Notes under the pieces: generated by a model
Told to the model about the DNA's origin: nothing
Seen by the model: the letters and a program-made list of their open reading frames with translations, nothing else
Databases searched by the model: none
Made by a program: the position numbers and the translations under genes
Source of the DNA: Bacteroidota bacterium
GTDB taxonomy: Bacteria > Bacteroidota > Bacteroidia > Chitinophagales > Chitinophagaceae
Length of the DNA stretch: 64,000 bases
Assembly: GCA_947457075.1 (NCBI GenBank)
Contig: CANGUG010000003.1
Location: forward strand, 62,001 to 126,000
Direction of reading: 5' to 3'
Shown: positions 26,261 through 36,807 of the stretch, piece after piece
How positions within the stretch are numbered: position 1 is the stretch's first letter
Layout of the letters: every line of letters begins with the position of its first letter

Positions 26261-28888
26261 TTATTCTTCAGTTGTGTTTTCATCCTGATGATCATTCGTG
26301 TTATTAGATGGTGCATCAGAAGCAGTATTGTTTTCAGAATTTTCCGAACCCGCTACAGCAGCTTCTCCTTCAGCTAAATCAGCTTCGGGATCTTCCCCCT
26401 GATCGCCTATTTTTGAAGTAGCTGCAATTTCATCTCCCTCATCTAAACGAATTAATTTTACACCCTGAGTTGCTCTACCCGCTTCACGAATTTCATTGAT
26501 ACTTGTACGAATAGTTACACCTGATTTACAAGTGATAATTAAATCGTCTGTATCAACCACATCCATTAAACCAACCAAACTACCCGTTTTTTCAGTTACA
26601 TTAATTGTTTTAACGCCCTTACCTCCACGGTTGGTGATACGGTATTCGTCAATGGCTGTACGTTTTCCAAAACCTTGTTGACTTACTACTAAAATAGTGC
26701 GGTCTTTATCTTCACGACTTACGCAAACTAAACCAACTACCTCGTCTGTTTCATCATCCACTTCAATACCAGCCACCCCAATAGCACCACGACCTGTTGG
26801 TCTTACTTTTTCCTCTGGGAAACGAATGGCTCTACCCGATTTAATGGCCATCATTACTTCATTATTACCATCTGTTAAACGCGCTGCTAATAATTCATCT
26901 CCTTCATTAATGGTAATTGCGTTTACACCAGAAACTCTTGGACGACTAAATTCCTCCAAACATGTTTTCTTGATAATTCCTTTTTTCGTACATAAAATAA
27001 TGTAATGGTTATTTACATATTCTTTATCATCCAACTTACGCACTTCAATGATGGCTTTTACTTTATCATCTGGAGGTAACTGAATTAAGTTTTGGATAGC
27101 CCTACCCTTACTTGTTTTCTCCCCTTCTGGTATTTCATATACACGCATCCAGAAGCAACGACCTTTCTCGGTAAAGAATAACATCGTGTCATGTGTAGAA
27201 GCAATAAATAAATGCTCCACATAATCTTCCTCACGTGTCTTAGAACCAATAGCACCTCGGCCACCACGTTTTTGTTGACGGTATTCAGAAACAGAAGTAC
27301 GCTTGATATAACCTAAATGAGAAATAGTAATTACTACATCTTCCTCTTCAATTAAATCTTCAATACGCATTTCGTCGGCTAAATACTGAATTTCAGTTTT
27401 ACGCTCGTCACCAAATTTCTCTTTAACTTCAAGTAACTCAGTTTTGATTAATTCAAAACGCAAATGTTCACTGCCTAATAATTCTTTTAAAGAAGCAATT
27501 AATTTCATTAATTGATCAAACTCTTCTTTAATTTTCTCACGTTCCATGCCAGTTAAACGTTGCAATCTTAATTCTAAAATTGCTTTTGCTTGTATTTCTG
27601 TAATGCCCCATCCTGCTGAAATTAAAGCTTCTTTCGCCGCTTCAGGATTTGCAGAGTTTCTAATTAAACGAATAACTTCATCTAAATGATCTAATGCAAT
27701 TAAATAACCTTCTAAAATATGCGCGCGCTCTTCTGCTTTTCTTAATTCAAACTTCGCGCGACGAATAACCACTTCCATTCTAAATTCAACAAACTCTGAA
27801 ATTAAATCCTTCAGGTTCATGATTTTAGGACGACCTTTTGTTAAAGCCACATTATTGATACCATAACTAGTTTGTAGTTCGGTGTATTTGTACAATTGAT
27901 TGATGATAACTTGTGCAACTGCATCTTTTTTCAATTCAATTACAATACGTGTTCCTTCACGTTTGTTACTTTCATTGTTCACATGCGAAATACCTTCAAT
28001 AGTTTTGTCAACAACCAATTGACCGATACGATCGGTTAAATTATCACGGTTAACTTGGTAGGGAATTTCATTGATAACAATCATTTCACGACCACTCGCT
28101 TTTGTTTCGACATTGCATTTTCCACGCAATACTACACGACCACGACCGGTCATTAAGCCTTGTTTCACCCCTTCCATTCCATAAATCACTCCTCCCGTTG
28201 GAAAATCGGGTGCTTTAACATAATTGATGAGATCTTCAATAGTGATGTCTTTATTTTCGATATAGGCAATACAGCCATCTACTACTTCACCTAAATTATG
28301 AGGCAACATATTGGTGGCCATACCCACTGCAATACCTGATGAGCCATTCACCAATAATTGAGGAATACGCGTAGGTAAAACACTAGGTTCTTCTAAACTA
28401 TCATCAAAATTTAATTGAAAGTCAACTGTATCTTTTTCCAAATCATCCAACATGGCTTCAGAAATACGTTGTAAACGCGCTTCTGTATAACGCATTGCTG
28501 CTGGTGGGTCGCCATCTTGGTTACCAAAGTTACCCTGACCATCTACCAACTTATAACGCATGGTCCATTCCTGTGCCATACGCACCAAAGTATCATAAAT
28601 TGCTGTATCGCCGTGTGGGTGAAATTTACCCATTACTTCCCCAACGATACGGGCAGATTTTTTATAAGGTTTGTTGCTATTATTGCCCAATTCATGCATA
28701 GCAAACAATACACGACGATGTACGGGTTTAAATCCATCCCTTACATCTGGTAATGCACGACCTACAATTACAGACATAGAATAGTCAATGTAGGAAGTTT
28801 TCATTTGTTCCTCAATATTGACTTTGATTACACGATCATTGTCTTGAGTCTGCTCTGCACCTAAATTTTCGTTCAAATTTTCTTCCAT
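26261..28888 (-). CDS. gyrA: DNA gyrase subunit A
   Basis: Breakage-reunion subunit of gyrase, introducing negative supercoils with GyrB. The active tyrosine is in [10 protein letters not shown] at residue 134. The quinolone region reads [11 protein letters not shown], with Thr at the E. coli Ser83 position and Asp at the Asp87 position, both common wild-type states. The GyrA box [11 protein letters not shown] near 560 marks the DNA-wrapping C-terminal domain, with its beta-pinwheel repeats. The last 60 residues form an acidic, Glu/Asp/Asn-rich tail. Full length 875. It is divergent from the saccharopine dehydrogenase-like gene across a 208-bp gap. Confidence 0.97.
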   Translation of the reverse strand: MEENLNENLGAEQTQDNDRVIKVNIEEQMKTSYIDYSMSVIVGRALPDVRDGFKPVHRRVLFAMHELGNNSNKPYKKSARIVGEVMGKFHPHGDTAIYDTLVRMAQEWTMRYKLVDGQGNFGNQDGDPPAAMRYTEARLQRISEAMLDDLEKDTVDFQLNFDDSLEEPSVLPTRIPQLLVNGSSGIAVGMATNMLPHNLGEVVDGCIAYIENKDITIEDLINYVKAPDFPTGGVIYGMEGVKQGLMTGRGRVVLRGKCNVETKASGREMIVINEIPYQVNRDNLTDRIGQLVVDKTIEGISHVNNESNKREGTRIVIELKKDAVAQVIINQLYKYTELQTSYGINNVALTKGRPKIMNLKDLISEFVEFRMEVVIRRAKFELRKAEERAHILEGYLIALDHLDEVIRLIRNSANPEAAKEALISAGWGITEIQAKAILELRLQRLTGMEREKIKEEFDQLMKLIASLKELLGSEHLRFELIKTELLEVKEKFGDERKTEIQYLADEMRIEDLIEEEDVVITISHLGYIKRTSVSEYRQQKRGGRGAIGSKTREEDYVEHLFIASTHDTMLFFTEKGRCFWMRVYEIPEGEKTSKGRAIQNLIQLPPDDKVKAIIEVRKLDDKEYVNNHYIILCTKKGIIKKTCLEEFSRPRVSGVNAITINEGDELLAARLTDGNNEVMMAIKSGRAIRFPEEKVRPTGRGAIGVAGIEVDDETDEVVGLVCVSREDKDRTILVVSQQGFGKRTAIDEYRITNRGGKGVKTINVTEKTGSLVGLMDVVDTDDLIITCKSGVTIRTSINEIREAGRATQGVKLIRLDEGDEIAATSKIGDQGEDPEADLAEGEAAVAGSENSENNTASDAPSNNTNDHQDENTTEE

Positions 28889-29096
28889 AAATGTTACTTT
28901 CTTTTCGTCAAAATAATAGCATAAAAATTACGCTAACGGACTAGTTACGAAGATAACTTTTAAGCCTCTTTTTTGGGTGATTTTTGACGTTATTTTAGCA
29001 CCCATTTATCCACAGTTTTACCCCTTCATTGTGGGTAATAATTCTTAACTTTAAGCGGTTATTTCTGAAAGCGTTCAAATAAAATTAGTCCACAAT

Positions 29097-30410
29097 ATGC
29101 AACCTCAAATCTTGATCATTGGCGCAGGTAAATCAGCCACTGTTTTAATACAATATTTACAACAAAAAGCAGTTGAAAATAACTGGTATATTATCCTAGC
29201 CGACGGGGATGTGCAAGTAGCTGAACAAAAATGGAATCAAGCTAAAAATGGCCATGCTATTGGATTTGATATTGAAAACGACGAATTAAGAGCCCAGTAT
29301 ATACAAGCAGCTGATATGGTCGTTTCCATGTTACCCGCATTTTTACATATTAAAGTGGCGAAGGATTGTATATCGTTTTCTAAACCTCTTTTTACAGCCT
29401 CTTATGTGGACGATCATATGAAGGCATTGGCCCCAATTTTACAAGAAAAAAACCTGTTGTTTTTATGTGAAATGGGATTGGATCCTGGTATCGATCACAT
29501 GAGTGCGATGGAATTGATACACCGTATTCAAAATAAAGGAGGTGTTATTACGCAATTTAAGTCCCATTGCGGTGGTTTAATTGCGCCAGAAAGTGATACC
29601 AACCCATGGCATTATAAAATTAGCTGGAACCCTCGAAATATCATTTTAGCAGGCAAAGCAGGAGCAGTGTATCTGGAAAATGGAAGTATCCATAAACAAA
29701 GCTACCCTACCTTATTTCATGCAACACCCCTAGTCAATATCCCTTCTATTGGCCCACTCACCTATTACCCCAATCGTGATTCCTTATCTTATATTTCAAT
29801 TTATGACTTAAATGGAGTGAAGGATTTTGTTCGTACCACTTTAAGACATCCTGATTTTTGTGTTGGATGGGATACCATTGTACAATTAGGTTTAACCAGT
29901 GAGACGCAATTACATTTAAATGGAAATGAAACCATTCAAGATTGGTTTCGACAACATTTAGTGAAGGAGAATTTTGAATCATTATATGCAACATTAATGC
30001 AAAATGAGACCATCCGTAATCAATTTAATTATCTTGGATTTGATGAAACAAAACCTATTCCAACGGTGCATAATAGTTCCAACGCAAGCATTTTACAATG
30101 GTTATTGGAGCAAAAATGGAAGTTGTCCCCAACAGATAAGGACATGGTGGTGATGTTGCATGAAATCACTTATGAACTCAATAATGTCATTCATGAGGTG
30201 AACAGTAGCCTTGTTTTAAAAGGAAAAAATGCGGTAGAAACGGCCATGGCTACCTCAGTTGGATTGCCTTTGGCAATGGGTGTTTGCGCTTATCTTAAAG
30301 GTGAAATTAACCTAACTGGCTTACATATACCTACACATCCAAACATTTACAAGCCAATTTTAAAAGCATTAGCTAATGAGGGAATTGAATTTGTTGAATC
30401 TGAAAAATAA
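29097..30410 (+). CDS. Saccharopine dehydrogenase-like protein
   Basis: A 437-residue NAD(P)-dependent enzyme of the saccharopine dehydrogenase (glutamate-forming, Lys9-like) family. Rossmann loop LIIGAGKSATVLIQYL is at residues about 5-20; CEMGLDPGIDHMSAMELI near 125-142 and the HCGGLIAPESDTNPWHYKISWNPRN stretch near 158 are conserved substrate-site segments. In lysine breakdown it would split saccharopine into glutamate and aminoadipate semialdehyde. No lysine-ketoglutarate reductase gene is next to it, so the pathway is inferred. Its stop is directly adjacent to the rnr stop, with no terminator between. Confidence 0.88.
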   Translation: MQPQILIIGAGKSATVLIQYLQQKAVENNWYIILADGDVQVAEQKWNQAKNGHAIGFDIENDELRAQYIQAADMVVSMLPAFLHIKVAKDCISFSKPLFTASYVDDHMKALAPILQEKNLLFLCEMGLDPGIDHMSAMELIHRIQNKGGVITQFKSHCGGLIAPESDTNPWHYKISWNPRNIILAGKAGAVYLENGSIHKQSYPTLFHATPLVNIPSIGPLTYYPNRDSLSYISIYDLNGVKDFVRTTLRHPDFCVGWDTIVQLGLTSETQLHLNGNETIQDWFRQHLVKENFESLYATLMQNETIRNQFNYLGFDETKPIPTVHNSSNASILQWLLEQKWKLSPTDKDMVVMLHEITYELNNVIHEVNSSLVLKGKNAVETAMATSVGLPLAMGVCAYLKGEINLTGLHIPTHPNIYKPILKALANEGIEFVESEK

Positions 30411-32381
30411 TTATTTATTGGGTTCCCATTCAAAGTCCAACTGACGTTTATCTAAATTTGCTGCTACCACTTTGACCATGATTTTATCTCCCATACTAAA
30501 CTTACGTCCCGACCTTAATCCAACTAAGGAGTAATTAGATTCAATCAATCTAAAATCATCTATACGTGATAAAGTGGTAATGCTTACTAAACCTTCACAT
30601 TTATGCGCCACTGTTTCCACCCAAAAACCAAATGTGGAAACCCCGCTTATTACCCCTTCAAAACTATGACCTAAAAATTGACTCATAAATTCAACCTGTT
30701 TGTATTTATTAGACGCGCGCTCCGCTTCCATTGCAGCACGCTCTCTTTCACTACAATGCGCACATTTTTCTTCCATGGAAGAATCATTCATAGCATTTCC
30801 TAGTATAACAGATTGCACAACTCGATGCACCAAAACATCTGGATATCTTCGAATTGGTGAGGTAAAATGACAATAATAGTCAAATCCTAAACCATAGTGT
30901 CCAATATTATTAGTTGTATAAACTGCTTTGGCCATTGTTCGGATACCCAATTGTTCTAAAACATGTTGTTCTGGTTTTCCATGAGCTGACAACATAAGTG
31001 CATTAAAGCTATGTGCAATATTATCTGGGCTACTAATATCAAATGGATAGCCATGTGATTTAGCAAAAGCTACAAATGGCGCTAATTTGTCTTCATTAGG
31101 TTGATCGTGCACACGATATGGAAAAGGGATGGGTTCTTTTTTAATTTTGACATGACCCATCTTTTCGGCAATTAATTGATTGGCTTTTAGCATAAGTTCC
31201 TCAATTAATTGATGGGATTCTTTGCTTTCTTTAACCGTGATTCCTGTAGGTTTTCCTTTTTCATCCAAAGTAAATCGTACTTCCTGGGATGAAAAATTAA
31301 TTGCACCACCATCAAATCTTGCTTTCCTTAATTTTTGAGTATAATCCAATAGCCACAATATTTCTTTGGCATGATCCCCATTTTTTGTTTCAATAATCTC
31401 TTGTACTTGTTCATAAGTAAATCGACGATCCGAATAGATTATTGTTTTACCGAACCAAGTTTCCACAACCTGTCCATTATCATTGATCGTAAAAGTGGCA
31501 GAGAAAGTTAATTTTTCTTCATGTGGTCTTAAGGAACATAATTCATTAGAAATACGCTCTGGAAGCATTGGGTAAACCCTATCTGGCAAATAAACCGAAG
31601 TGGCACGTTCATAGGCCTCTTTATCTATGGCGGTATCTGGTTGAACATAATGACTTACATCTGCTATGTGTACTCCAATTTCGATAAATCCATTGTCTAA
31701 TTTTTGAAAAGAAATAGCGTCATCAAAATCTTTTGCATCCACTGGGTCAATTGTAAAAGTCAACACTTTTCGATAATCCTTTCTTTTTGCAATTTCTTGT
31801 TCTTGAATCTTATCGCTTAATGATCTGGCGAAAGCCAATGTTTCTTCGCTAAATGCCAAAGTAAAACCAGCTTCAGCTACGATCGATTTCATTGCTAAGT
31901 CATTCTCTTGCTCAGGGGTGAACACACTAACCACTTCTCCTTCTGGTTTGCGATTGGCATTCTCCCATTTTGTAAGCTGAACGATTACTTTGTCCTTATC
32001 CTTTGCACCTTTTAATTTATTGAGTGGTACAAAAATATCTGGCATTGGGTAAATCGTATTGGGTATGAAAAAAGCAGTTTTTTCCATTACCTGCATTGTT
32101 CCTGCAAATGAAACTTGTTTTCTCTTTAATACTTCTAGTATTTTACCTTCTTTCTTCCCTGAACTTTGTCTTATTTTAGTGATTTTAACTGCAACCTCGT
32201 CTCCTTTTAAAGCAGTATTAAAATCGGTTGGGAAAACAAGTATATCGTTTTCCAAATTGGGTACAATAACAAAACCCATTCCAGATTTGGCAATATCTAG
32301 AACACCTCTATAGGTTGTCGCTAAATTGGTTTGTTTGGTAGTTTTATGTTGTTTTTTTGTAGCCTTTTTTTTAGTTCCCAT
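30411..32381 (-). CDS. rnr: Ribonuclease R
   Basis: 3'-5' processive exoribonuclease that digests structured RNA. Layout of the 656 residues: two OB/cold-shock domains in about 20-170, RNB catalytic domain with TIDPVDAKDFDDAISF near 210-225 (four Asp ligands of Mg2+), and an S1 domain near 570-650. The basic Lys-rich N-terminus (KKKATKKQHKTTKQ) is common in Bacteroidota RNase R. It overlaps the end of lpxK by 11 bp, so it is the last gene of a five-gene operon and probably translationally coupled. Confidence 0.95.
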   Translation of the reverse strand: MGTKKKATKKQHKTTKQTNLATTYRGVLDIAKSGMGFVIVPNLENDILVFPTDFNTALKGDEVAVKITKIRQSSGKKEGKILEVLKRKQVSFAGTMQVMEKTAFFIPNTIYPMPDIFVPLNKLKGAKDKDKVIVQLTKWENANRKPEGEVVSVFTPEQENDLAMKSIVAEAGFTLAFSEETLAFARSLSDKIQEQEIAKRKDYRKVLTFTIDPVDAKDFDDAISFQKLDNGFIEIGVHIADVSHYVQPDTAIDKEAYERATSVYLPDRVYPMLPERISNELCSLRPHEEKLTFSATFTINDNGQVVETWFGKTIIYSDRRFTYEQVQEIIETKNGDHAKEILWLLDYTQKLRKARFDGGAINFSSQEVRFTLDEKGKPTGITVKESKESHQLIEELMLKANQLIAEKMGHVKIKKEPIPFPYRVHDQPNEDKLAPFVAFAKSHGYPFDISSPDNIAHSFNALMLSAHGKPEQHVLEQLGIRTMAKAVYTTNNIGHYGLGFDYYCHFTSPIRRYPDVLVHRVVQSVILGNAMNDSSMEEKCAHCSERERAAMEAERASNKYKQVEFMSQFLGHSFEGVISGVSTFGFWVETVAHKCEGLVSITTLSRIDDFRLIESNYSLVGLRSGRKFSMGDKIMVKVVAANLDKRQLDFEWEPNK

Positions 32382-33459
32382 TGTTGTTTTTATTGAATTC
32401 AGCTACATAATGAATGACTAATTGATTAAAAGCTTCTTTTGAGTTAAATAAGAAATTGGGTTTGATGGGCAATACATATAAAGGAATGGTATTTAATTCC
32501 TCGGTGTATTTAACCAATCGAACTGCGTCTTTTTCAGTTGTTAATATGATTTTACTTTCTGCAGCAATTTGATCAAATCGTTTATTAATTTCATTTAAAT
32601 CTTCTATTGAAAATATATGATGATCGCTATAACTAATTTGATAATAAGTATGTGTTTTTTCGTGTAAATATTCTTTTAAAGGAATTGGATTGGCAATGCC
32701 ACAAACCAATAATACTTCATCTTTTAAGGTTAAATTCCATTGTTTATTGGGGTCGTAAATATGATAAGGAATATCATATGCAATGGAAGTAAAAAAAACA
32801 GCCTGATCCTGTGCTGGATATAGTTTTTCAATAATTTCGTCTCTTTCAGCCTCGGTTAAGTTTTCAGGACATTTAGTAACCACAATAATATTGGCTCTTT
32901 TTGCTGACTTTCGCTCATCCCTTAAATCACCTGTTGGAAAAAAAACATCATCACAATATAAATTGCTATAATCAGATAACAGTATATTTAATCCAGCAAT
33001 AATTTCACGATGCTGAAATGCATCATCCAAAATCACCGCTTCAAGGTCAGGAACATCTTGGATTAATTGAGGAATGGCTTCAATTCTTCTTTCACCCACT
33101 GCTACTGAAACATTTGGATATTTAATATGAAACTGCATAGGTTCATCCCCTATTTCTAGGGCTGTTGTATTTACGCCTGCCAATGCATACCCTTTTGTTC
33201 TACGTTTATACCCTCTACTTAATGTAGCCACTTTATAATCATTGGATAGAATGGACAAAATGTATTCAACCATTGGTGATTTACCCGTTCCTCCTAATGA
33301 CAAATTTCCAACACAAATCATGGGTATATTAAACTTGACCGATTTAAGGTATTGTTGATTGTATAACCAATTGCGCACATGCACAATAACACCATATAAA
33401 ATGGCGAATGGTAGTAACAGAACTCTGAAAGATTTTAAAAATAAGGTATTAAAATTCAT
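32371..33459 (-). CDS. lpxK: Tetraacyldisaccharide 4'-kinase
   Basis: Phosphorylates the 4' position of the lipid A disaccharide at the inner membrane; its presence shows a Gram-negative outer membrane. It has an N-terminal membrane anchor (about residues 8-28, FRVLLLPFAILYGVIVHV), the P-loop VGNLSLGGTGKSPMVEYI near 51-67, and the DDAFQHREI catalytic aspartate segment near 143. The length of 362 is usual. The start overlaps fthC by 11 bp and the end overlaps rnr by 11 bp. Confidence 0.95.
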   Translation of the reverse strand: MNFNTLFLKSFRVLLLPFAILYGVIVHVRNWLYNQQYLKSVKFNIPMICVGNLSLGGTGKSPMVEYILSILSNDYKVATLSRGYKRRTKGYALAGVNTTALEIGDEPMQFHIKYPNVSVAVGERRIEAIPQLIQDVPDLEAVILDDAFQHREIIAGLNILLSDYSNLYCDDVFFPTGDLRDERKSAKRANIIVVTKCPENLTEAERDEIIEKLYPAQDQAVFFTSIAYDIPYHIYDPNKQWNLTLKDEVLLVCGIANPIPLKEYLHEKTHTYYQISYSDHHIFSIEDLNEINKRFDQIAAESKIILTTEKDAVRLVKYTEELNTIPLYVLPIKPNFLFNSKEAFNQLVIHYVAEFNKNNNGN

Positions 33460-34012
33460 AAATATGCCAAGGCGTAATACAATGTGTTAAAGGTACATCA
33501 AATTGCTGGGTATCTACCAATTTTGGGATGGGTTCAAAATAGGATATCCCCACCCTTAAATGGCTTTTAGGATAGTTTTCAAAGAAACGATCATAATAGC
33601 CTTTCCCAAAACCCACTCTATGTCCAGTTAAATCAAACCCCAATAAAGGAACTAAAATTGCATCCAATCGACTTGGCAATATTTTATTAAGTGGTATGGG
33701 TTCCTTAATTCCCCATTTGTTTTCAGACAATGTTTCAGTTTCAGCAAAAAAGTCCATCGAACAATCATCCTGTTGAATTTTAGGATAGGCAAATTCAAGG
33801 ATGGGATTAACCGCCTTTAGGTATTTTACCAATAACAAAACATTGGGTTCATTGTGTGCATCCATGGGATAAAAACTACCTAATAAATTTACATTGCTCA
33901 AATTGAACCTTTGAAATTGTATTAATAATAAATCATCCAATTTCAAACAATCGGACATAGACAATGCTTTACGCTTGCTTAAAAACAATTTCCTTGCTTC
34001 AGATTTTAGCAT
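33449..34012 (-). CDS. 5-formyltetrahydrofolate cyclo-ligase
   Basis: ATP-dependent conversion of 5-formyl-THF to 5,10-methenyl-THF, recycling an inhibitory folate. The 187 residues carry the signature LVPLLGFDLTGHRVGFGKGYYDRF near 130-160 with the GxGxGxYD core, and an N-terminal basic KSEARKLFLSKR. It lies 8 bp after rsmD in the same operon. Third folate gene of the window along with folP and folB. The family also carries names fthC and ygfA; I leave the symbol blank. Confidence 0.93.
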   Translation of the reverse strand: MLKSEARKLFLSKRKALSMSDCLKLDDLLLIQFQRFNLSNVNLLGSFYPMDAHNEPNVLLLVKYLKAVNPILEFAYPKIQQDDCSMDFFAETETLSENKWGIKEPIPLNKILPSRLDAILVPLLGFDLTGHRVGFGKGYYDRFFENYPKSHLRVGISYFEPIPKLVDTQQFDVPLTHCITPWHIYEF

Positions 34013-34020
34013 AACACAAT

Positions 34021-34554
34021 TTACTCAAAAAAGCTAAATATGGTTGTACCATAATTACGTTCAAAACTATATCCTGGGAATTTTTTATAATCATTACGAG
34101 GGGTATGTTCTAAAACAAAATACCCAACTTCACTAATTAATTTACGTTCTACAATGATTCTTGGTAAATCATCTATTGTATTCAGGGCATAAGGAGGTCC
34201 AGCAAATAGGATATCAAATTGCTGATTACAAGTATTTAAATATTGAAACACATCCATTTGAAGTACGTTGGCATTATCAATTTTGAGTAAATCAATATTT
34301 TTTTTGATAAAAGCCAACATTTGAACATCTTTTTCAACTATGGTTAAATTCGCAGCACCCCTGGATGCCAATTCATAACTTATGCATCCAGTTCCTCCAA
34401 ATAAATCAAGTGTTTTTGCACCTTCAATTTGAACACGATTTTGTAAAATATTAAATAAACCTTCCTTGGCAATATCGGTGGTTGGCCTTGTATAAGGCAT
34501 ATTTGTTGGCGGGTGTATTCTTCTTCCTCCAAATTTACCAGCAATGATTCTCAT
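34021..34554 (-). CDS. rsmD: 16S rRNA (guanine-966-N2)-methyltransferase
   Basis: SAM-dependent methyltransferase of 177 residues. N-terminal MRIIAGKFGGRRIHPP is a family hallmark, then KEGLFNIL, the SAM loop LDLFGGTGCISYELASRGA near residues 47-66 and the target-base motif near 117. That motif reads GPPY where RsmD normally has DPPY or NPPY; this is worth checking since the first residue contacts the base amino group. All other parts look intact, so I call it functional with caution. It starts 1 bp into the end of the DUF3822 gene. Confidence 0.9.
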   Translation of the reverse strand: MRIIAGKFGGRRIHPPTNMPYTRPTTDIAKEGLFNILQNRVQIEGAKTLDLFGGTGCISYELASRGAANLTIVEKDVQMLAFIKKNIDLLKIDNANVLQMDVFQYLNTCNQQFDILFAGPPYALNTIDDLPRIIVERKLISEVGYFVLEHTPRNDYKKFPGYSFERNYGTTIFSFFE

Positions 34555-35372
34555 TAAAATATAAAATAAGGGGAATAAATATGGTTCGGATAATTGGTAT
34601 TTAATGAATGGGCAATACTACCGTTTTCGATGTTTACCATTTGAAATGAGCTAAAGTAAGGTAATACCCCATTGATAAATTCATCCTTAGCTTGGTAAGA
34701 TCCCCAAACAAATAATTCAGTTTGTCCTAAATCAGTAAATACATTGGCTCCCGTATTTAAAATGGTATAACAATTTTGATCAGCCCCTTCTATAGGGTAA
34801 GTATTCATTAATTTGGTTTTACCTTCTTTCACTAACCTTAGGTAAATTGAATTATCAAATAAAAACACCAATGCTGCATTTTGAACGGGAATAGTATAAA
34901 CAAATTCTGCAAAATGATGCCATTTCCCTGTGGGAAACGTCCTTGACAATAAAGTACTTAACGCATCAGGGACTGAAAAAACGAGCATTTTATTGTCATC
35001 TAATTGTTTTAGGTATAATTCCTCCTCACTACTCATACCATGCACTAAATCCAATTCTTGTTGATATAATAAAGTGTCTTCTTTAATTTGCTTTTTAGTG
35101 AGTAGGTATCTTGCGCTATTCCAAACAAAAAAAACGTTGTTAAAAATGCTTTGTATTAATTTAGAATTATTTTGCAAGTAGGCAATTAACTGATGCCATC
35201 CCACATTATCTGGACTATTTACAAAATGTTCAAAAGCAACAAATTGACCATTTGTATTATTTTTCACCGAAAAAATGATTTGCTCATTATCCACAATTAA
35301 GTATAAATCTTCTACTTTATTATTGAAGGAGCTTTCTAAGGTAGAATAAAGACCAATCTTCTTTTTTGCCAT
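34554..35372 (-). CDS. DUF3822 protein
   Basis: About 272 residues, a Bacteroidota-restricted family of unknown function. It has an alternating strand pattern of an actin-like (sugar kinase) fold: LYLIVDNEQIIFSVKN near 17, LLTKKQI, and AALVFLFDNSIYLRLVKEG, but no convincing catalytic or phosphate-binding residues. Characteristically it precedes rsmD, and here the two overlap by 1 bp, suggesting translational coupling. The ATG at 35372 (MAKKKIGLYSTLE) is preferred: a longer in-frame start at 35564 would run into the divergent MATE gene. Confidence 0.8.
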   Translation of the reverse strand: MAKKKIGLYSTLESSFNNKVEDLYLIVDNEQIIFSVKNNTNGQFVAFEHFVNSPDNVGWHQLIAYLQNNSKLIQSIFNNVFFVWNSARYLLTKKQIKEDTLLYQQELDLVHGMSSEEELYLKQLDDNKMLVFSVPDALSTLLSRTFPTGKWHHFAEFVYTIPVQNAALVFLFDNSIYLRLVKEGKTKLMNTYPIEGADQNCYTILNTGANVFTDLGQTELFVWGSYQAKDEFINGVLPYFSSFQMVNIENGSIAHSLNTNYPNHIYSPYFIF

Positions 35373-35431
35373 AATGTATAATCTTATGCAATGATATAAA
35401 AAAAGGCTCAGTTCTTTGCGAAAACTAGTCG

Positions 35432-35439
35432 TAGATTTG
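35432..35439 (+). promoter_or_regulatory. Candidate -7 element for MATE gene
   Basis: TAGATTTG matches TAnnTTTG 6 bases before the ATG. The -33 element is unclear. Confidence 0.35.
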
Positions 35440-35445
35440 TGAATT

Positions 35446-36804
35446 ATGAGTGAATCGAGCAGTACCCCCTCCTTACAAGTTACCATTTCAAGTAGGCAAA
35501 TTTTGGCCATTTCTTTGCCCATTGCACTTGCCATTATGGTTCCACAGGTAAATTTTGTCATCAATAATATATTCCTGGGCGCTTTAAGTAGTCAAGCACT
35601 TGCGATAGCGGGTATCACTGGCGTTTACTATCTCATTTTTGGAGTTATGGGTCAGGGTCTTAACAATGGTTTACAAGCACTTATTTCTAGAAGGGCTGGT
35701 GAAAACCGGGTGGATGAAATTGGCCTTCTTTTTTCACAAGGGGTAATTATTTCAATTTTTCTATCTGTTGTTGGAATTGCCTTTACCTATTTGATTGCCC
35801 CCCTTATTTTCAATTCATTACTACATGATATAGCTATAAAAAATGCAGTAATTGATTTTTTAAAAATTCGAATTTGGGGGTTGCCGTTTTTATTTATATA
35901 TCAAATGCGTAACGCTTTATTAGTGGGTACGAATCAAAGTAAATATTTAATTATTGGAACAGCCACTGAAGCAATTGTAAATATATTTTTGGATTACAGT
36001 CTTATTTTTGGACATTTTGGATTTATTGCTATGGGTTTGAATGGTGCCGCATATGCTTCAATCATTGCCGAAGTGCTAGGATTATTGGTAATTTATTTAG
36101 TAATCCATTATCAAAAAATTGGGGCTCGATTTGAATTATTTAAACACTTCTCTATTCAATGGGATTATATAAAATTAATCCTTGTACAATCAGCCCCAAT
36201 TATGGCGCAATACATGATTAGTATAATAAGTTGGGAGTTTTTTTATATTCTCATTGAACACAGAGGCGAACAATCCTTAGCTGTTTCCAATGCCATGCGT
36301 AATATCTTTGGATTTTTCGGAAGCTTTACTTGGGCTTTTGCAGCTACCTCAAATACCATGGTAAGCAATATCATTGGTCAAAATTTAATAGATAAGGTTA
36401 TTCCATTAATCAATAAAATTGTGAAATGGAGCTTAGGTTTTGCATTTATTGTATTTATTTTATTGAATTTATTTGCAAAAGAATTTTTATCCATTTATGG
36501 ACAAGGAGAAGGATTTATGTTGGAAGGCATTCCTGTGTTAAGGGTGGTTTCAGTTGCATTATTACTAATGTCGATTGCCACCGTTTGGTTGAATGCTGTG
36601 ACAGGTACAGGTCAATCAAAAATAAATTTATGGATTGAATTCTTTGCCATCATAGTGTATATTGCCTATTGTTATATTACTATTGAATACTTGCAATTAC
36701 CTATTACCATTGGTTGGGCATGTGAATTACTCTATTGGATTTGTTTACTCATTCCTTCCTATTTATATATAAAATCTATGCGTTGGAAAGGAAAAATTAT
36801 TTAG
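35446..36804 (+). CDS. MATE-family multidrug efflux transporter
   Basis: A 452-residue inner-membrane carrier with about 12 hydrophobic helices in two pseudo-symmetrical halves. The N-terminal helices show the MATE pattern ISLPIALAIMVPQVNFVINNIFLGALSSQALAIAG, and VGTNQSKYLIIGTATEAIVNIFLDYSLIF near 165 matches the family. Substrate and coupling ion (Na+ or H+) cannot be told. It shares the divergent 73-bp gap with the DUF3822 operon and ends three bases before convergent folB. Confidence 0.9.
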   Translation: MSESSSTPSLQVTISSRQILAISLPIALAIMVPQVNFVINNIFLGALSSQALAIAGITGVYYLIFGVMGQGLNNGLQALISRRAGENRVDEIGLLFSQGVIISIFLSVVGIAFTYLIAPLIFNSLLHDIAIKNAVIDFLKIRIWGLPFLFIYQMRNALLVGTNQSKYLIIGTATEAIVNIFLDYSLIFGHFGFIAMGLNGAAYASIIAEVLGLLVIYLVIHYQKIGARFELFKHFSIQWDYIKLILVQSAPIMAQYMISIISWEFFYILIEHRGEQSLAVSNAMRNIFGFFGSFTWAFAATSNTMVSNIIGQNLIDKVIPLINKIVKWSLGFAFIVFILLNLFAKEFLSIYGQGEGFMLEGIPVLRVVSVALLLMSIATVWLNAVTGTGQSKINLWIEFFAIIVYIAYCYITIEYLQLPITIGWACELLYWICLLIPSYLYIKSMRWKGKII

Positions 36805-36807
36805 TGG

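Noticed and set aside
26697..27005. 102-codon plus-strand frame inside gyrA
   Set aside because: Antisense shadow over the gyrase C-terminal domain.
26261..28888. Quinolone-resistance mutation in gyrA
   Set aside because: Thr at the Ser83 position and Asp at the Asp87 position are common wild-type states.
35373..35564. N-terminal extension of the DUF3822 gene
   Set aside because: It would overlap the divergent MATE gene and its promoter, and the family start matches the inner ATG at 35372.
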